A stretch of DNA of 64,000 nucleotides, from NCBI RefSeq assembly GCF_039524395.1, contig NZ_BAAAGO010000024.1, one strand, 5' to 3'. The notes beneath the pieces are model-generated. The model was not told the origin of the DNA. It searched no databases and worked only from the letters and a program-made list of their open reading frames with translations. Within the stretch, counting starts at the first letter, position 1. The number at the start of each line of letters is the position of its first letter. A program made the position numbers and the translations under genes. Shown in pieces: positions 17,326 through 26,634 of the stretch. Source of the stretch: Micropruina glycogenica (GTDB taxonomy: Bacteria; Actinomycetota; Actinomycetes; Propionibacteriales; Propionibacteriaceae).

Positions 17326-17885
17326 TGGCCACGTTCGCAGATCGATGGGCCGGGTTCGGCGTCACGTTTCGAACCATGTTTCGCAAGACCTTCACCCAGG
17401 GCTACCCGGAAAAGGGCAAGGTCAAGGTCACCGCGCCGCGCTTTCACGGCCGGCACCAGTTGAACCGCTGGCCGGACGGGCTCGAGAAGTGCGTCGGCTG
17501 CGAGTTGTGCGCCTGGGCCTGCCCCGCTGACGCCATCTACGTCGAGGGCGCCGACAACACCGAAGAGAATCGGTTCTCGCCGGGCGAGCGGTACGGCTCG
17601 GTGTACCAGATCAACTACCTGCGCTGCATTCTGTGCGGCCTGTGCATCGAGGCCTGCCCCACCCGGGCGCTGACCATGACCAACGAGTTCAAGTTGGGCG
17701 ACACCAGCCGCGAGAAGCTGATCTACACCAAAGAGCGGTTGCTGGCGCCGCTGCTGCCCGGCATGGAGGAACCGCCGCACGCCCGCCGCCTGGGCGAGGA
17801 CGAACAGACCTACTTTCTGGGGCTCCCGAAGACCGGCACACCCGACACCCGCACCGGCCGCGCACCTGTGGGGGAGGCCCGATGA
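17325..17885 (+). CDS. nuoI: NADH-quinone oxidoreductase subunit I
   Basis: 186-aa ferredoxin-like subunit with two [4Fe-4S] clusters (N6a, N6b): CVGCELCAWACPADAIYV and CILCGLCIEACPTRALTM. The ATG shares one base with the nuoH stop (TGATG), and its stop overlaps nuoJ by ATGA. The N terminus has the usual amphipathic segment before QGYPEKGKVKV. Confidence 0.97.
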   Translation: MATFADRWAGFGVTFRTMFRKTFTQGYPEKGKVKVTAPRFHGRHQLNRWPDGLEKCVGCELCAWACPADAIYVEGADNTEENRFSPGERYGSVYQINYLRCILCGLCIEACPTRALTMTNEFKLGDTSREKLIYTKERLLAPLLPGMEEPPHARRLGEDEQTYFLGLPKTGTPDTRTGRAPVGEAR

Positions 17886-18667
17886 CCATCGTGTTCTGGA
17901 TCTGTGCGCCCCTGATGGTGCTGGGTGGCCTCGGTCTGATCCTGTTTCGCAAGGCCGTCTACTCGGCGCTGTCGATGGCGCTCACCATGGTGTGCCTCGC
18001 GGTGCTGTACGCCTCGCTGGACGCCCCGTTCTTGTTCGCGATTCAAATCATCGTGTACACCGGCGCGATCCTGATGCTGTTCCTGTTCGTGCTTATGCTG
18101 GTGGGCGTCGACACCCCAGACTCGATCGTCGAGACGATCAAGGGCCAGCGCATTCTGTCGGCGATCGGGGCCCTGGGCCTGCTGGGGCTGATGATCTTCT
18201 CCATCGGCGGGGCCGTCACCGGGCCGTCCGCCGGGCTCGCGGGCGCCGAACAGGCCGCAGGCGGCAACGTGCAGGGCATCGCGCAGTTGCTCTTCGGCCG
18301 CTACGTGTGGGTGTTCGAGCTCACCTCGGCGCTGCTGATCACCGCCGCGGTCGGCGCCATGATCCTGGCCCACGCGCAGCGCACCAAGCCCAAGCTCGGC
18401 CAGCGTGAGCAGGCGGACGCCCGCATGAAGGCCTACGCCGATCAGGGCACCCACCCGGGCTCGCTGCCCAACTCCGGCGTGTTCGCCACCAGCAACTCGA
18501 TCGCCACCCCGGCCCTGTTGCCCGACGGCACCATCGCACCCGACTCGGTGAGCCAGACGCTGGCCGAACGGGGCGCGCAACTCGACAGCACCCAGTTGCG
18601 CGCGCTCACCGCCGAAACCTTCGAGCGAGCCGAGCGCATCCGCGACGAGGAGGACGAGGAACTGTGA
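17882..18667 (+). CDS. nuoJ: NADH-quinone oxidoreductase subunit J
   Basis: 261-aa membrane subunit. FAIQIIVYTGAILMLFLFVLMLVG is the NuoJ signature with its pi-bulge helix, followed by two more hydrophobic spans. From about residue 175 a long polar tail (HAQRTKPKLGQREQADARMK ... ERIRDEEDEEL) extends into the cytoplasm, longer than in proteobacteria. It overlaps nuoI (ATGA) and nuoK (GTGA). Confidence 0.94.
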   Translation: MTIVFWICAPLMVLGGLGLILFRKAVYSALSMALTMVCLAVLYASLDAPFLFAIQIIVYTGAILMLFLFVLMLVGVDTPDSIVETIKGQRILSAIGALGLLGLMIFSIGGAVTGPSAGLAGAEQAAGGNVQGIAQLLFGRYVWVFELTSALLITAAVGAMILAHAQRTKPKLGQREQADARMKAYADQGTHPGSLPNSGVFATSNSIATPALLPDGTIAPDSVSQTLAERGAQLDSTQLRALTAETFERAERIRDEEDEEL

Positions 18668-18960
18668 TCGATCAGTACCTGTACCTGGCGGTGATCCTGT
18701 TCGTGATCGGCGCCGTGGGCGTGATGATTCGGCGCAACGCGCTGGTGGCGTTCATGTCGGTCGAACTCATGCTGAACGCCGCGAACCTGGCTTTGGTGGC
18801 CTTCGCCTGGCACCACGCCAGCTTCGACGGCCAGGTGGCCAGCTTCTTCGTGATGGTGGTGGCGGCGGCCGAAGTCGTGGTCGGCCTGGCGATCATCGTC
18901 AGCATCTACAAGACCCGTCGTTCGACCTCGGTCGACAACGCGAACCTGCTGAATCAGTGA
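18664..18960 (+). CDS. nuoK: NADH-quinone oxidoreductase subunit K
   Basis: 98 aa with three transmembrane helices and the conserved acidic residues of the proton path in FMSVELMLNAANLALVAF and AAAEVVVGLAIIVSIY. GTG start inside the nuoJ stop (GTGA). Ends 13 bases before nuoL. Confidence 0.96.
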   Translation: MIDQYLYLAVILFVIGAVGVMIRRNALVAFMSVELMLNAANLALVAFAWHHASFDGQVASFFVMVVAAAEVVVGLAIIVSIYKTRRSTSVDNANLLNQ

Positions 18961-18973
18961 TTGGGAAGACGGC

Positions 18974-20878
18974 ATGATCCCCCTCGAAACGATCGATCCG
19001 GTGGCGGCCACCGGGTTGTTCAGCTACGCCTGGCTGATGATCGCGCTGCCCGCGTTGGGTGCGTTCGTGCTGCTCGGCTTCGGACGCTACGTCGAGAAGT
19101 CGGGCCCCTACCTGGCGGTGGCCACGATCGGCGGCTCGTTCGTGGTGGCGATGGCACTGTTCGTGCAGATGCTGGCGGCGCCCGTCGATCAGCGGGCCGT
19201 GTCGGTGCAGCTCTACACCTGGTTCACCACCGGCACCTGGCAGCTCGACGTCGGCCTGCTGGTCGACCAACTCTCGATTCTGTTCGCCCTGCTGATCACC
19301 GGCGTCGGCGGCCTGATTCACGTCTACTCGCTGGGCTACATGGCGCACGACGAGCGCAAGCGCCGGTTCTTCGGCTACCTGAACCTGTTCGTGGCCGCGA
19401 TGCTCACCCTGGTGCTGGCCGACAACTACCTGGTGCTGTTCGTCGGCTGGGAGGGCGTGGGTCTGGCCTCGTATCTGCTGATCGGGTTCTGGCAGTACAA
19501 GCCCTCGGCCGCCGCCGCAGCCAAGAAGGCGTTCGTCATGAACCGGGTCGGCGACCTGGGCATGGTGCTGGCGATCTCGGCGATGCTGGCCCAGTTCGGC
19601 TCGTCCGCCTTCATCGACGTGAACCACGGCGCCGAACACCTGGCCCCGGGCTGGACGACCGCGATCGGCCTGTTGCTGTTGCTCGGGGCCTGCGGCAAGT
19701 CGGCGCAGGTGCCGCTGCAGGCCTGGCTCTTGGACGCCATGGAGGGTCCCACCCCGGTGTCGGCCCTGATCCACGCAGCCACCATGGTGACCGCCGGCGT
19801 CTACCTGGTGGTGCGCAGCCACGCGATCTTCGACCTCACGGCCGACGCCCGCCTTGCAGTGGTGATCGTCGGCACCGTCACCCTGCTGGCCGGCGCCTGG
19901 ATCGGTTGCAGCAAGGACGACATCAAGAAGGTGCTGGCCGGTTCGACGATGAGCCAGATCGGTTACATGATGCTGGCCGCCGGCATCGGCCCCGCAGGCT
20001 ACGCGTTCGCGATCTTCCACCTGCTCACCCACGGGGCGTTCAAGGCGAACATGTTCCTTGGTGCAGGCTCGGTGATGCACGGCATGAACGACGACGTCGA
20101 CATGCGGCACTACGGTGCCCTGGCCAAATACCTGCCGATCACGTTCTGGACCTTCGCGTGCGGCTACCTGGCCATCATCGGCTTTCCGCTCACCGCCGGC
20201 TTCTTCAGCAAGGACCACATCATCGAGGCGGCGTTCGGCCAGAGCGCTCTGGTCGGCACCCTGGCGCTGCTGGGTGCCGGTGTCACCGCCTTCTACATGA
20301 CCCGGTTGATGCTGATGACCTTCGGCGGCAAGAAGCGCTGGCTGGACGGCGTGCACCCGCACGAATCGCCCGCGGTGATGACCGTGCCGTTGATCGTGCT
20401 GGCCGCGCTCAGCCTGGTGGCGGGTGCGGTGATGAACTGGTGGATTCAGGAGTGGCTCGAACCGGCCGCCGGCAACCACGCCCACGAGGTCGAGCTGCTG
20501 CCCACCCCGATCGGCTGGCTCACCATGCTGGTGGTCGCAGCCGGCGTGTTCGTGGGCTGGTGGGTGTTCGGGCGCAAGCCGATTCCGGCGGTGGCACCGC
20601 AGGGCAACGTGCTGGCCGTGGCCGGCCGCAACGAGCTGTACGGCAATGCGGTCAACGACACCCTGGTGGTCAAGCCGGTGTTGGGCGTGTCGCGGGCGGC
20701 GGTGGCCGCCGACGCCAAGGCTTTCGACGGTTTCGTGAACCTGCTCGCCAACGCCCTGGGGGGCCTCAGTGTGGGTGGCCGCAGGGTGCAGAACGGCTAC
20801 GTGCGCAGCTACGCGCTCACCATGGTGCTCGGCGTGCTGCTGGTCGGCGTCGTGTTGATCCTCGGCCTCGGGGCCTGA
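18974..20878 (+). CDS. nuoL: NADH-quinone oxidoreductase subunit L
   Basis: 634-aa proton-pumping antiporter-like subunit. Typical motifs are LFVGWEGVGLASYLLIGFW, GKSAQVPLQAWLLDAMEGPTPVSALIHAATMVTAGVYL and KKVLAGSTMSQIGYM. The last part holds the long lateral helix and final membrane span (LTMVLGVLLVGVVLILGL). Its ATG follows GGGAAG by a short gap. Confidence 0.97.
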   Translation: MIPLETIDPVAATGLFSYAWLMIALPALGAFVLLGFGRYVEKSGPYLAVATIGGSFVVAMALFVQMLAAPVDQRAVSVQLYTWFTTGTWQLDVGLLVDQLSILFALLITGVGGLIHVYSLGYMAHDERKRRFFGYLNLFVAAMLTLVLADNYLVLFVGWEGVGLASYLLIGFWQYKPSAAAAAKKAFVMNRVGDLGMVLAISAMLAQFGSSAFIDVNHGAEHLAPGWTTAIGLLLLLGACGKSAQVPLQAWLLDAMEGPTPVSALIHAATMVTAGVYLVVRSHAIFDLTADARLAVVIVGTVTLLAGAWIGCSKDDIKKVLAGSTMSQIGYMMLAAGIGPAGYAFAIFHLLTHGAFKANMFLGAGSVMHGMNDDVDMRHYGALAKYLPITFWTFACGYLAIIGFPLTAGFFSKDHIIEAAFGQSALVGTLALLGAGVTAFYMTRLMLMTFGGKKRWLDGVHPHESPAVMTVPLIVLAALSLVAGAVMNWWIQEWLEPAAGNHAHEVELLPTPIGWLTMLVVAAGVFVGWWVFGRKPIPAVAPQGNVLAVAGRNELYGNAVNDTLVVKPVLGVSRAAVAADAKAFDGFVNLLANALGGLSVGGRRVQNGYVRSYALTMVLGVLLVGVVLILGLGA

Positions 20879-20891
20879 GGGAGGAGATGAG

Positions 20892-22397
20892 ATGACGTTC
20901 GGTTGGCTGACCCTCCTCGGCCTGTTGCCGTTGGTGGGTGCGCTCGTGCTCGCACTGCCGGTGCGTGGCGCGGCCCGGGCCATCGGCCTGGCCTTCTCGC
21001 TGGCGACGCTGGCGGTGGCCGTGCTGGTGACCGTGCAGTACGTGGGCGGCGCCGATCTGGCCGTGCGGCTGCCGTGGATTCCGGCGTTCGGGGCTTGGTG
21101 GGCCCTCGGTCTGGACGGCATGGGCCTGATCATGGTGCTGATGACCGTGGTGCTCACCCCCATCGTGCTGTGGGCCGAGTGGGGCGTGCGGGGCCACGGA
21201 CGCTGGAACGCGCAGGGCTACTTCGCGATGGTGCTGGCCCTGGAGGGCACCGCGCTGCTGACCTTTCTGGCCGATGACGTGCTGCTGTTCTACGTGTTCT
21301 TCGAGGCCACGCTGATACCGATGTACTTCCTCATCGGTGGCTTCGGCGGTGCGTTGCGCCGGGCGGCGGCGCTGAAGTTTCTGATGTTCAACCTGGTGGG
21401 CGGGTTCATTCTGCTGGCTTCGGTGATCGGGCTCTTCGCGGTGTCGGCGGCGGGCGGCACGCCCAGCTACCTGCTCAGCGACCTGGCCGGGCAGCCGATG
21501 GCCACCAACACCGCCCGCTGGCTGATGGTCGGCTTCTTGATCGCCTTCGTCATCAAGGCACCCATGGTGCCGTTGCACACCTGGCTGCCGGCGGCGGCCG
21601 AGCAGGCCACGCCCGGCTCGTCCACGTTGATGGTCGGCGTGCTCGACAAGATCGCCACGTTCGCCATGATCAAGTTCTGCATCGGGCTGTTCCCCGAGGC
21701 GAGCGCCTGGGTGGCGCCGTTCATGATCGCTCTCGCGCTGATCTCGATCATCTACGGTGCGGCGGCCGCGATCGCCTCCACCAACCTGTTGCGGCTGGTC
21801 AGCTACACCTCGGTGAGCCACTTCGGCTTCATGGTGCTGGGCATCTACATCTTCACCTCGCAGTCGATCAACGGCACCGTCTTCTTCATGATCAACCACG
21901 GCTTCTCGACCGCCGCGCTCTTCCTGGCCGTGGGCTTCCTGATCAAGCGCCGCGGCTCGGCCGACATCAGCGACTTCGGCGGCGTCGAGAAGGCCACCCC
22001 GGTGCTGGCCGGCGCGGTGCTGCTGTCGGTGCTGTCGGCGATCTCGCTGCCCGGCATGTCGACGTTCGTCAGTGAGTTTCTGGTCATCGCCGGCACCTGG
22101 ACGCGCGAGCCCTGGGTGGCCGCAGTGGCCGCGCTGGGCATCATTCTGGCCGCCACCTACGGCCTGCGCCTGTATCAGCGCACCATGACCGGGCCGCTGC
22201 CCGATGAGGTCGCCCCGCACTTCACCCACGATCTGGACGCCCGCGAGAAGTCGGTGCTGATTCCGGTGATCGCGGTGATTCTGCTGTTCGGGTTCATGCC
22301 CGGGCCGATCATGCAGCTGGCCGAACCGACCGCGAAGGCGGCGATGCAACGCATGCAGCTCGACGATCCGGTCGCGCCCGCGAAGGGAGAGAAGTGA
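20892..22397 (+). CDS. nuoM: NADH-quinone oxidoreductase subunit M
   Basis: 501-aa antiporter-like subunit: YVFFEATLIPMYFLIGGFGG, KAPMVPLHTWLPAAAEQATPGSS and LLRLVSYTSVSHFGFMVLGI. A clear Shine-Dalgarno GGGAGGA (20879-20885) precedes the ATG. Ends at a one-base overlap with nuoN. Confidence 0.97.
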   Translation: MTFGWLTLLGLLPLVGALVLALPVRGAARAIGLAFSLATLAVAVLVTVQYVGGADLAVRLPWIPAFGAWWALGLDGMGLIMVLMTVVLTPIVLWAEWGVRGHGRWNAQGYFAMVLALEGTALLTFLADDVLLFYVFFEATLIPMYFLIGGFGGALRRAAALKFLMFNLVGGFILLASVIGLFAVSAAGGTPSYLLSDLAGQPMATNTARWLMVGFLIAFVIKAPMVPLHTWLPAAAEQATPGSSTLMVGVLDKIATFAMIKFCIGLFPEASAWVAPFMIALALISIIYGAAAAIASTNLLRLVSYTSVSHFGFMVLGIYIFTSQSINGTVFFMINHGFSTAALFLAVGFLIKRRGSADISDFGGVEKATPVLAGAVLLSVLSAISLPGMSTFVSEFLVIAGTWTREPWVAAVAALGIILAATYGLRLYQRTMTGPLPDEVAPHFTHDLDAREKSVLIPVIAVILLFGFMPGPIMQLAEPTAKAAMQRMQLDDPVAPAKGEK

Positions 22398-23947
22398 TGA
22401 CGACCGTGGTGTTCGAATGGCGCGCGCTCGCACCGGTGCTGCTGGTGCTGATCGCTGCCGTGCTCGGCATTCTGGTCGAGGCGGTCGTGCCGGTGGTGCA
22501 CCGGTTCTTCGCCCAGGTGTTTCTGGTCGTGGCCAGCATCGTCGCTTCGGCGGCGATGCTGGTGGCCAACTGGCGCGCCGGCATCGGCGGGCCGGTGGCG
22601 ATGGGCTCGATGATGCTCGACCGGCCCACCTACTTCATGTGGGGCGCACTGCTGGTGTTCGGGCTGCTGGCCATTCTGGTGTTCGCCGAACGTGAGGTGA
22701 ACGGGGGCGTCAGCACGTTCGCCGCGTCGGCCGCCACGGTGCCGGGCAGCCGGGCCGAGGCCGAGGCGTCCGCCGCCCGGTTGGAGCACACCGAGGTGTT
22801 TCCGCTGGCGCTGTTCGCGCTCGGCGGCATGATGGTGTTTCCGGCGGCGTCCGATCTGATCACCATGTTCGTGGCGCTCGAGGTGTTCTCGCTGCCGCTG
22901 TACCTGATGTGCGGCATGGCCCGGCGGCGGCGGTTGCTGTCGCAAGAGGCGGCCCTGAAGTACTTCCTGCTCGGCGCGTTCAGCTCGGCGTTCTTCCTCT
23001 TCGGCGTCGCCCTGCTGTACGGCTACGCCGGCTCGTTCGACTTCTCGGCGATCGCCGCCGCGGTGCAGAACCCGACCATGGGCTCTGGCATTCTGATCGC
23101 CGGTATGGCGCTGCTGGGCGTCGGCCTGCTGTTCAAGGTGGGCGTGGTGCCGTTCCAGAGCTGGGTGCCCGATGTGTACATGGGCGCACCCACCCCGGTG
23201 ACCGGGTTCATGGCGATCTGCACCAAGCTGGCCGCCGTCGGCGCCACCCTGCGCGTGTTCTACGTGGCCCTGGGCGGCGAGCGCTGGACCTGGCAGCCGC
23301 TGCTGGCGGTGCTGGTGGTGGCCACCATGGTGGTCGGTGCGGTGTGGGGTCTGACCCAGACCGACATCAAGCGCACCCTGGCCTACAGCTCGATTGCGCA
23401 CGCCGGGTTCATCATGACCGCGGTGGTGGGCGCCACCGCCGGTACTGCCACCAGCCCCCTCGACAGCCTGTCGTCGGCGCTGTTCTACCTGGTCGTCTAC
23501 GGCCTGGCCAGCATCGGCGCGTTCGCGGTGATCACCCTGGTGCGCAACAACAGCGGCGAGGCCAACGCGATCGCGAGCTGGTCTGGGCTGGGCCGCACCA
23601 GCCCGCTGCTGGCCGGCATCTTCGCGCTGTTCATGCTCAGCTTCACCGGCATTCCGCTCACTGCCGGCTTCATCGGCAAGTGGGCGGTGTTCGCCGCGGC
23701 CTGGCGCGGCGGCTACGACTGGCTGGTGATCGTGGCGGTACTGCTCAGCCTGGTGGCTGCGGTGTTCTACCTGCGCATCGTCGTGGTGATGTTCTTCGGT
23801 GAACCCGCCGACGGCGTCGTGGTGGGTAAGGCGAGTGCCTTCACCTGGCTGCCGATCGCCGTCTCGGCCCTCGGCGTGGCGGTGCTGGGGGTCTTTCCCG
23901 GCCCGGTGCTTGCCCTGGCGACGGCTGCAGGCACGTTCATTCGGTGA
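22397..23947 (+). CDS. nuoN: NADH-quinone oxidoreductase subunit N
   Basis: 516-aa antiporter-like subunit closing the complex I operon. Conserved: ALEVFSLPLYLMCGMARRRR, FKVGVVPFQSWVPDVYMGAPTPVTGFM and DIKRTLAYSSIAHAGFIM. The ATG at 22397 forms TGATG with the nuoM stop; a GTG three bases earlier is the alternative. The loop at residues about 105-135 (STFAASAATVPGSRAEAEAS) is a polar insertion often present in actinobacteria. Confidence 0.96.
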   Translation: MTTVVFEWRALAPVLLVLIAAVLGILVEAVVPVVHRFFAQVFLVVASIVASAAMLVANWRAGIGGPVAMGSMMLDRPTYFMWGALLVFGLLAILVFAEREVNGGVSTFAASAATVPGSRAEAEASAARLEHTEVFPLALFALGGMMVFPAASDLITMFVALEVFSLPLYLMCGMARRRRLLSQEAALKYFLLGAFSSAFFLFGVALLYGYAGSFDFSAIAAAVQNPTMGSGILIAGMALLGVGLLFKVGVVPFQSWVPDVYMGAPTPVTGFMAICTKLAAVGATLRVFYVALGGERWTWQPLLAVLVVATMVVGAVWGLTQTDIKRTLAYSSIAHAGFIMTAVVGATAGTATSPLDSLSSALFYLVVYGLASIGAFAVITLVRNNSGEANAIASWSGLGRTSPLLAGIFALFMLSFTGIPLTAGFIGKWAVFAAAWRGGYDWLVIVAVLLSLVAAVFYLRIVVVMFFGEPADGVVVGKASAFTWLPIAVSALGVAVLGVFPGPVLALATAAGTFIR

Positions 23948-23987
23948 GGCTAAGCTGGGCCAAGCCCCGCCTGTGACAAGGAGAAGC

Positions 23988-24968
23988 GTGACCCTCGAGA
24001 TCGGTGTCGATGAGACGTTCGCCGAGTCCGTCGCCGACCGGTTGCGCAGCATCGAAGATCGGCTGGGTGACGCGGCGTTCGGGCACACTCCGTTCGTCAC
24101 CGAGGCGGCCTCCCACATCATCAACGCCGGCGGCAAGCGGTTCCGGCCGCTGCTGGTGGTACTGGCGTCGCGGCTGTACCCGGGCGCAGACGACGATGCG
24201 GCCGAGCGGGCGGCGCTGGTGGTCGAGCTCACCCACGTGGCCAGCCTGTACCACGACGACGTCATGGACGAGGCCGATCTGCGCCGCGGTGCCGAGAGCG
24301 CCAACCATCGCTGGAGCAACTCGGTGGCGATCATGGTGGGCGACTTCCTTTTCGCCAAGGCGTCGTCGATCGTGGCCACCCTCGGTGTCGACTACGTGGC
24401 GCTGCAGGCCGACACGTTCGCCCGGCTGGTCGAAGGGCAGATTTCCGAGACCCGTGGCGCCCAGGGCGACGACGACCCGGTGGCGCACTACCTGCGCGTG
24501 CTGGCCGACAAGACTGGGTCGCTGATCGCGACGTCCGCGGTGTTCGGCGGCATGGTCTGCGGCGCTCCGCCCGAGGTGCTGCGCGCCCTGGCGGCTTTTG
24601 GCGAAGAGCTCGGCGTGGTGTTTCAACTGAGCGACGACATCATCGACATCGACAGCGACTCGACGGGCAAGACGCCCGGCACCGACCTGCGCGAGGGTGT
24701 GCCCACCCTGCCGACCATGCTGGTCAAGGCCGGCCGCGAGCCCGCGGACGACCGGCTGCGGCACCTGCTCGCCGGCACCATCGACGACCCCGACGACCTG
24801 GCCGAGGCCCTGGCCCTGATGCGGGCGCACCCGGCCATGGCGGCTGCCCGCGCCGAGGTCGAAAGGCGTGCACAGGTGGCCAAGCAGCACCTGGCCGTGC
24901 TGCCCGAGGGCCATGCCCGCGACGCCCTTCACGAGCTCTGTGACCAGATCGTGGCCCGCTCCGCGTGA
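23988..24968 (+). CDS. Polyprenyl diphosphate synthase (menaquinone side chain)
   Basis: 326-aa trans-prenyltransferase. First Asp-rich motif HVASLYHDDVMDEADLRRG (DDxxD), second FQLSDDIIDIDSD, and the substrate-binding GGKRFRPLLVVL. The GTG is preceded by AAGGAGA (23978-23984). Placed just after nuoN and near menG/menJ, it most likely makes the long isoprenoid tail of menaquinone (hepta- to nonaprenyl); the exact chain length cannot be read by eye. TAAGCT at about 23950 may be a -10 box giving it its own promoter. Confidence 0.9.
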   Translation: MTLEIGVDETFAESVADRLRSIEDRLGDAAFGHTPFVTEAASHIINAGGKRFRPLLVVLASRLYPGADDDAAERAALVVELTHVASLYHDDVMDEADLRRGAESANHRWSNSVAIMVGDFLFAKASSIVATLGVDYVALQADTFARLVEGQISETRGAQGDDDPVAHYLRVLADKTGSLIATSAVFGGMVCGAPPEVLRALAAFGEELGVVFQLSDDIIDIDSDSTGKTPGTDLREGVPTLPTMLVKAGREPADDRLRHLLAGTIDDPDDLAEALALMRAHPAMAAARAEVERRAQVAKQHLAVLPEGHARDALHELCDQIVARSA

Positions 24969-25059
24969 TCGTCCAGCTTGGGCAAAGATTCTTGCCACTG
25001 CCGCAAGCGGCAGGCAGACTCATGCACGCAAGCCGTCCGGCCTCACACCTGGAGTAGCC

Positions 25060-26418
25060 ATGCCTCGTCCCCACGTAGTCATCATCGGCTCCGGCTTCGG
25101 CGGTCTGTTCTCGGCGCGTGCGCTGGCCAAGGCCGACGTCGACATCACCATCATCAGCAACACCACCGCGCACCTGTTTCAGCCGCTGCTGTACCAGGTG
25201 GCCACGGGCATTCTGTCCAGCGGTGAGATCGCACCCGCCACCCGCGACATTCTGGCCAAGCAGAAGAACGTCAAGGTGCTGCTGGGTGAGGTGAGCCGCA
25301 TCAACGTGAAGTCGAAGATCGTCGTCGCCGAGAAACTCAGCAAGCAGATCGTGCTGCGCTACGACTACCTGATCGTGGCTGCCGGCGCCGGGCAGTCGTA
25401 CTTCGGCAACGACCACTTCGCCACGTTCGCGCCGGGCATGAAGAGCATCGACGACGCACTCGAGTTGCGCGCCCGCATCTTCGGTGCGCTCGAGATGGCC
25501 GAGCTCAGCCAGGACGCCGCCGAGCGCCGGTCGCTGATGACGTTCGTGGTGGTGGGCGCCGGCCCGACCGGTGTCGAACTGGCCGGTCAGATCGTCGAAC
25601 TCACCCACAAGACGTTGTCGCAGAGCTTTCGAAACATCGATACCAAGCAGTGCCGGGTGCTGCTGCTTGACGCGGCGCCGGTGGTGCTGCCGCCGTTCGG
25701 TGAGAAGCTGTCGGCGGCCGCCGCCAAAGAGTTGCAGCGCATCGGCGTCGAGATCAAGCTCAACGCCATGGTGACCAATCTGGACGCCACCGGACTCGAC
25801 CTGAAGCACAAGGACGGCAGCACCGAGCGGGTCGACGCCATCTGCAAGGTGTGGGCGGCAGGTGTGCAGGCCAGCCCGTTGGGTAAGACCCTCGCCGACC
25901 AGTCGGGCGTCGAGGTCGACCGAGCCGGCCGGGTGCCCGTGCAGCCCGACCTGACCCTGCCGGGCAACCCGAACGTGTTCGTGATCGGCGACATGATGAG
26001 CCTCGACCGGCTGCCGGGCGTGGCGCAGGTCGCCATTCAGGGCGCCAAGTACGCCGCCAAGACCATCATCGCCGACATCAACGGCCAGCCCCGGCCCGAA
26101 AAGTTCAAGTACTTCGACAAGGGTTCGATGGCTGTGATCAGCCGGTTCGGCGCGGTGGCCAAGATCAACGAAAAGCTGCAGTTCAGCGGCTTCTTTGCGT
26201 GGGTGGCCTGGCTCGGTCTGCACCTGATCTACGTGGTCGGCTTCAAGAACCGCATCACCACTCTGTTGCACTGGACCATCACGTTCCTCGGTAGCGGACG
26301 CTCCGAACGCGTCACCACCGAGCAGCAACTGGTCGGACGCCTGGCGGTCAAGCAGTTGGGCCCGGCCTTCGAGCCCACCATCTCAGGCATTCTCGACCCG
26401 AAGAAGATCGGGCACTAG
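25060..26418 (+). CDS. ndh: Type II NADH dehydrogenase (NDH-2), FAD-dependent
   Basis: 452 aa. FAD-binding HVVIIGSGFGGLFSARAL at the N terminus, NADH-binding FVVVGAGPTGVELAGQIVEL near residue 165, the conserved HLFQPLLYQVATGILSSGEIAP, and FVIGDMMSLDRLPGVAQVAIQG. The C-terminal FAWVAWLGLHLIYVVGFKNR is a membrane-anchoring segment usual in NDH-2. It transfers electrons from NADH to menaquinone without pumping protons, an alternative to the complex I encoded just upstream. GGAG lies 6-9 bases before the ATG. Confidence 0.93.
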   Translation: MPRPHVVIIGSGFGGLFSARALAKADVDITIISNTTAHLFQPLLYQVATGILSSGEIAPATRDILAKQKNVKVLLGEVSRINVKSKIVVAEKLSKQIVLRYDYLIVAAGAGQSYFGNDHFATFAPGMKSIDDALELRARIFGALEMAELSQDAAERRSLMTFVVVGAGPTGVELAGQIVELTHKTLSQSFRNIDTKQCRVLLLDAAPVVLPPFGEKLSAAAAKELQRIGVEIKLNAMVTNLDATGLDLKHKDGSTERVDAICKVWAAGVQASPLGKTLADQSGVEVDRAGRVPVQPDLTLPGNPNVFVIGDMMSLDRLPGVAQVAIQGAKYAAKTIIADINGQPRPEKFKYFDKGSMAVISRFGAVAKINEKLQFSGFFAWVAWLGLHLIYVVGFKNRITTLLHWTITFLGSGRSERVTTEQQLVGRLAVKQLGPAFEPTISGILDPKKIGH

Positions 26419-26448
26419 CGAACGAGCGTTCGTCATTCCGAACTTGTT

Positions 26449-26500
26449 GGTTGAGCTTGTCGAAACCCCCTAGCTGCAACGGGTCTCGACAAGCTCCACC
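26449..26500. repeat. Inverted pair of GTTGAGCTTGTCGA repeats, possible terminator
   Basis: GGTTGAGCTTGTCGAAACCC (26449-26468) and GGGTCTCGACAAGCTCCACC (26481-26500) are complementary at 18 of 20 positions with a 12-base loop. The hairpin lies just after ndh. Same repeat family as the inserts in isochorismate synthase and CysHD. Confidence 0.75.
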
Positions 26501-26537
26501 ATCGAAATCTGCGCCTCCCCAGCGAACGACGGTCGTC

Positions 26538-26557
26538 ATCCCGGCGAACGCCGGGAT
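26538..26557. repeat. Palindromic repeat ATCCCGGCG-AA-CGCCGGGAT
   Basis: A perfect 9-bp arm palindrome followed by CTCTGC. It is the same element as in the nuoD-nuoE junction (11422-11437) and near 31427-31446. With the hairpin at 26449-26500 it fills the gap between ndh and the amidase gene. Confidence 0.8.
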
Positions 26558-26634
26558 CTCTGCTTCGCCCACGATCGCCGCTGCGGGGGTTAGTCCGGCC
26601 GCGGCGGTGATGGGTCTCTGTCAGACTTGCTCGC

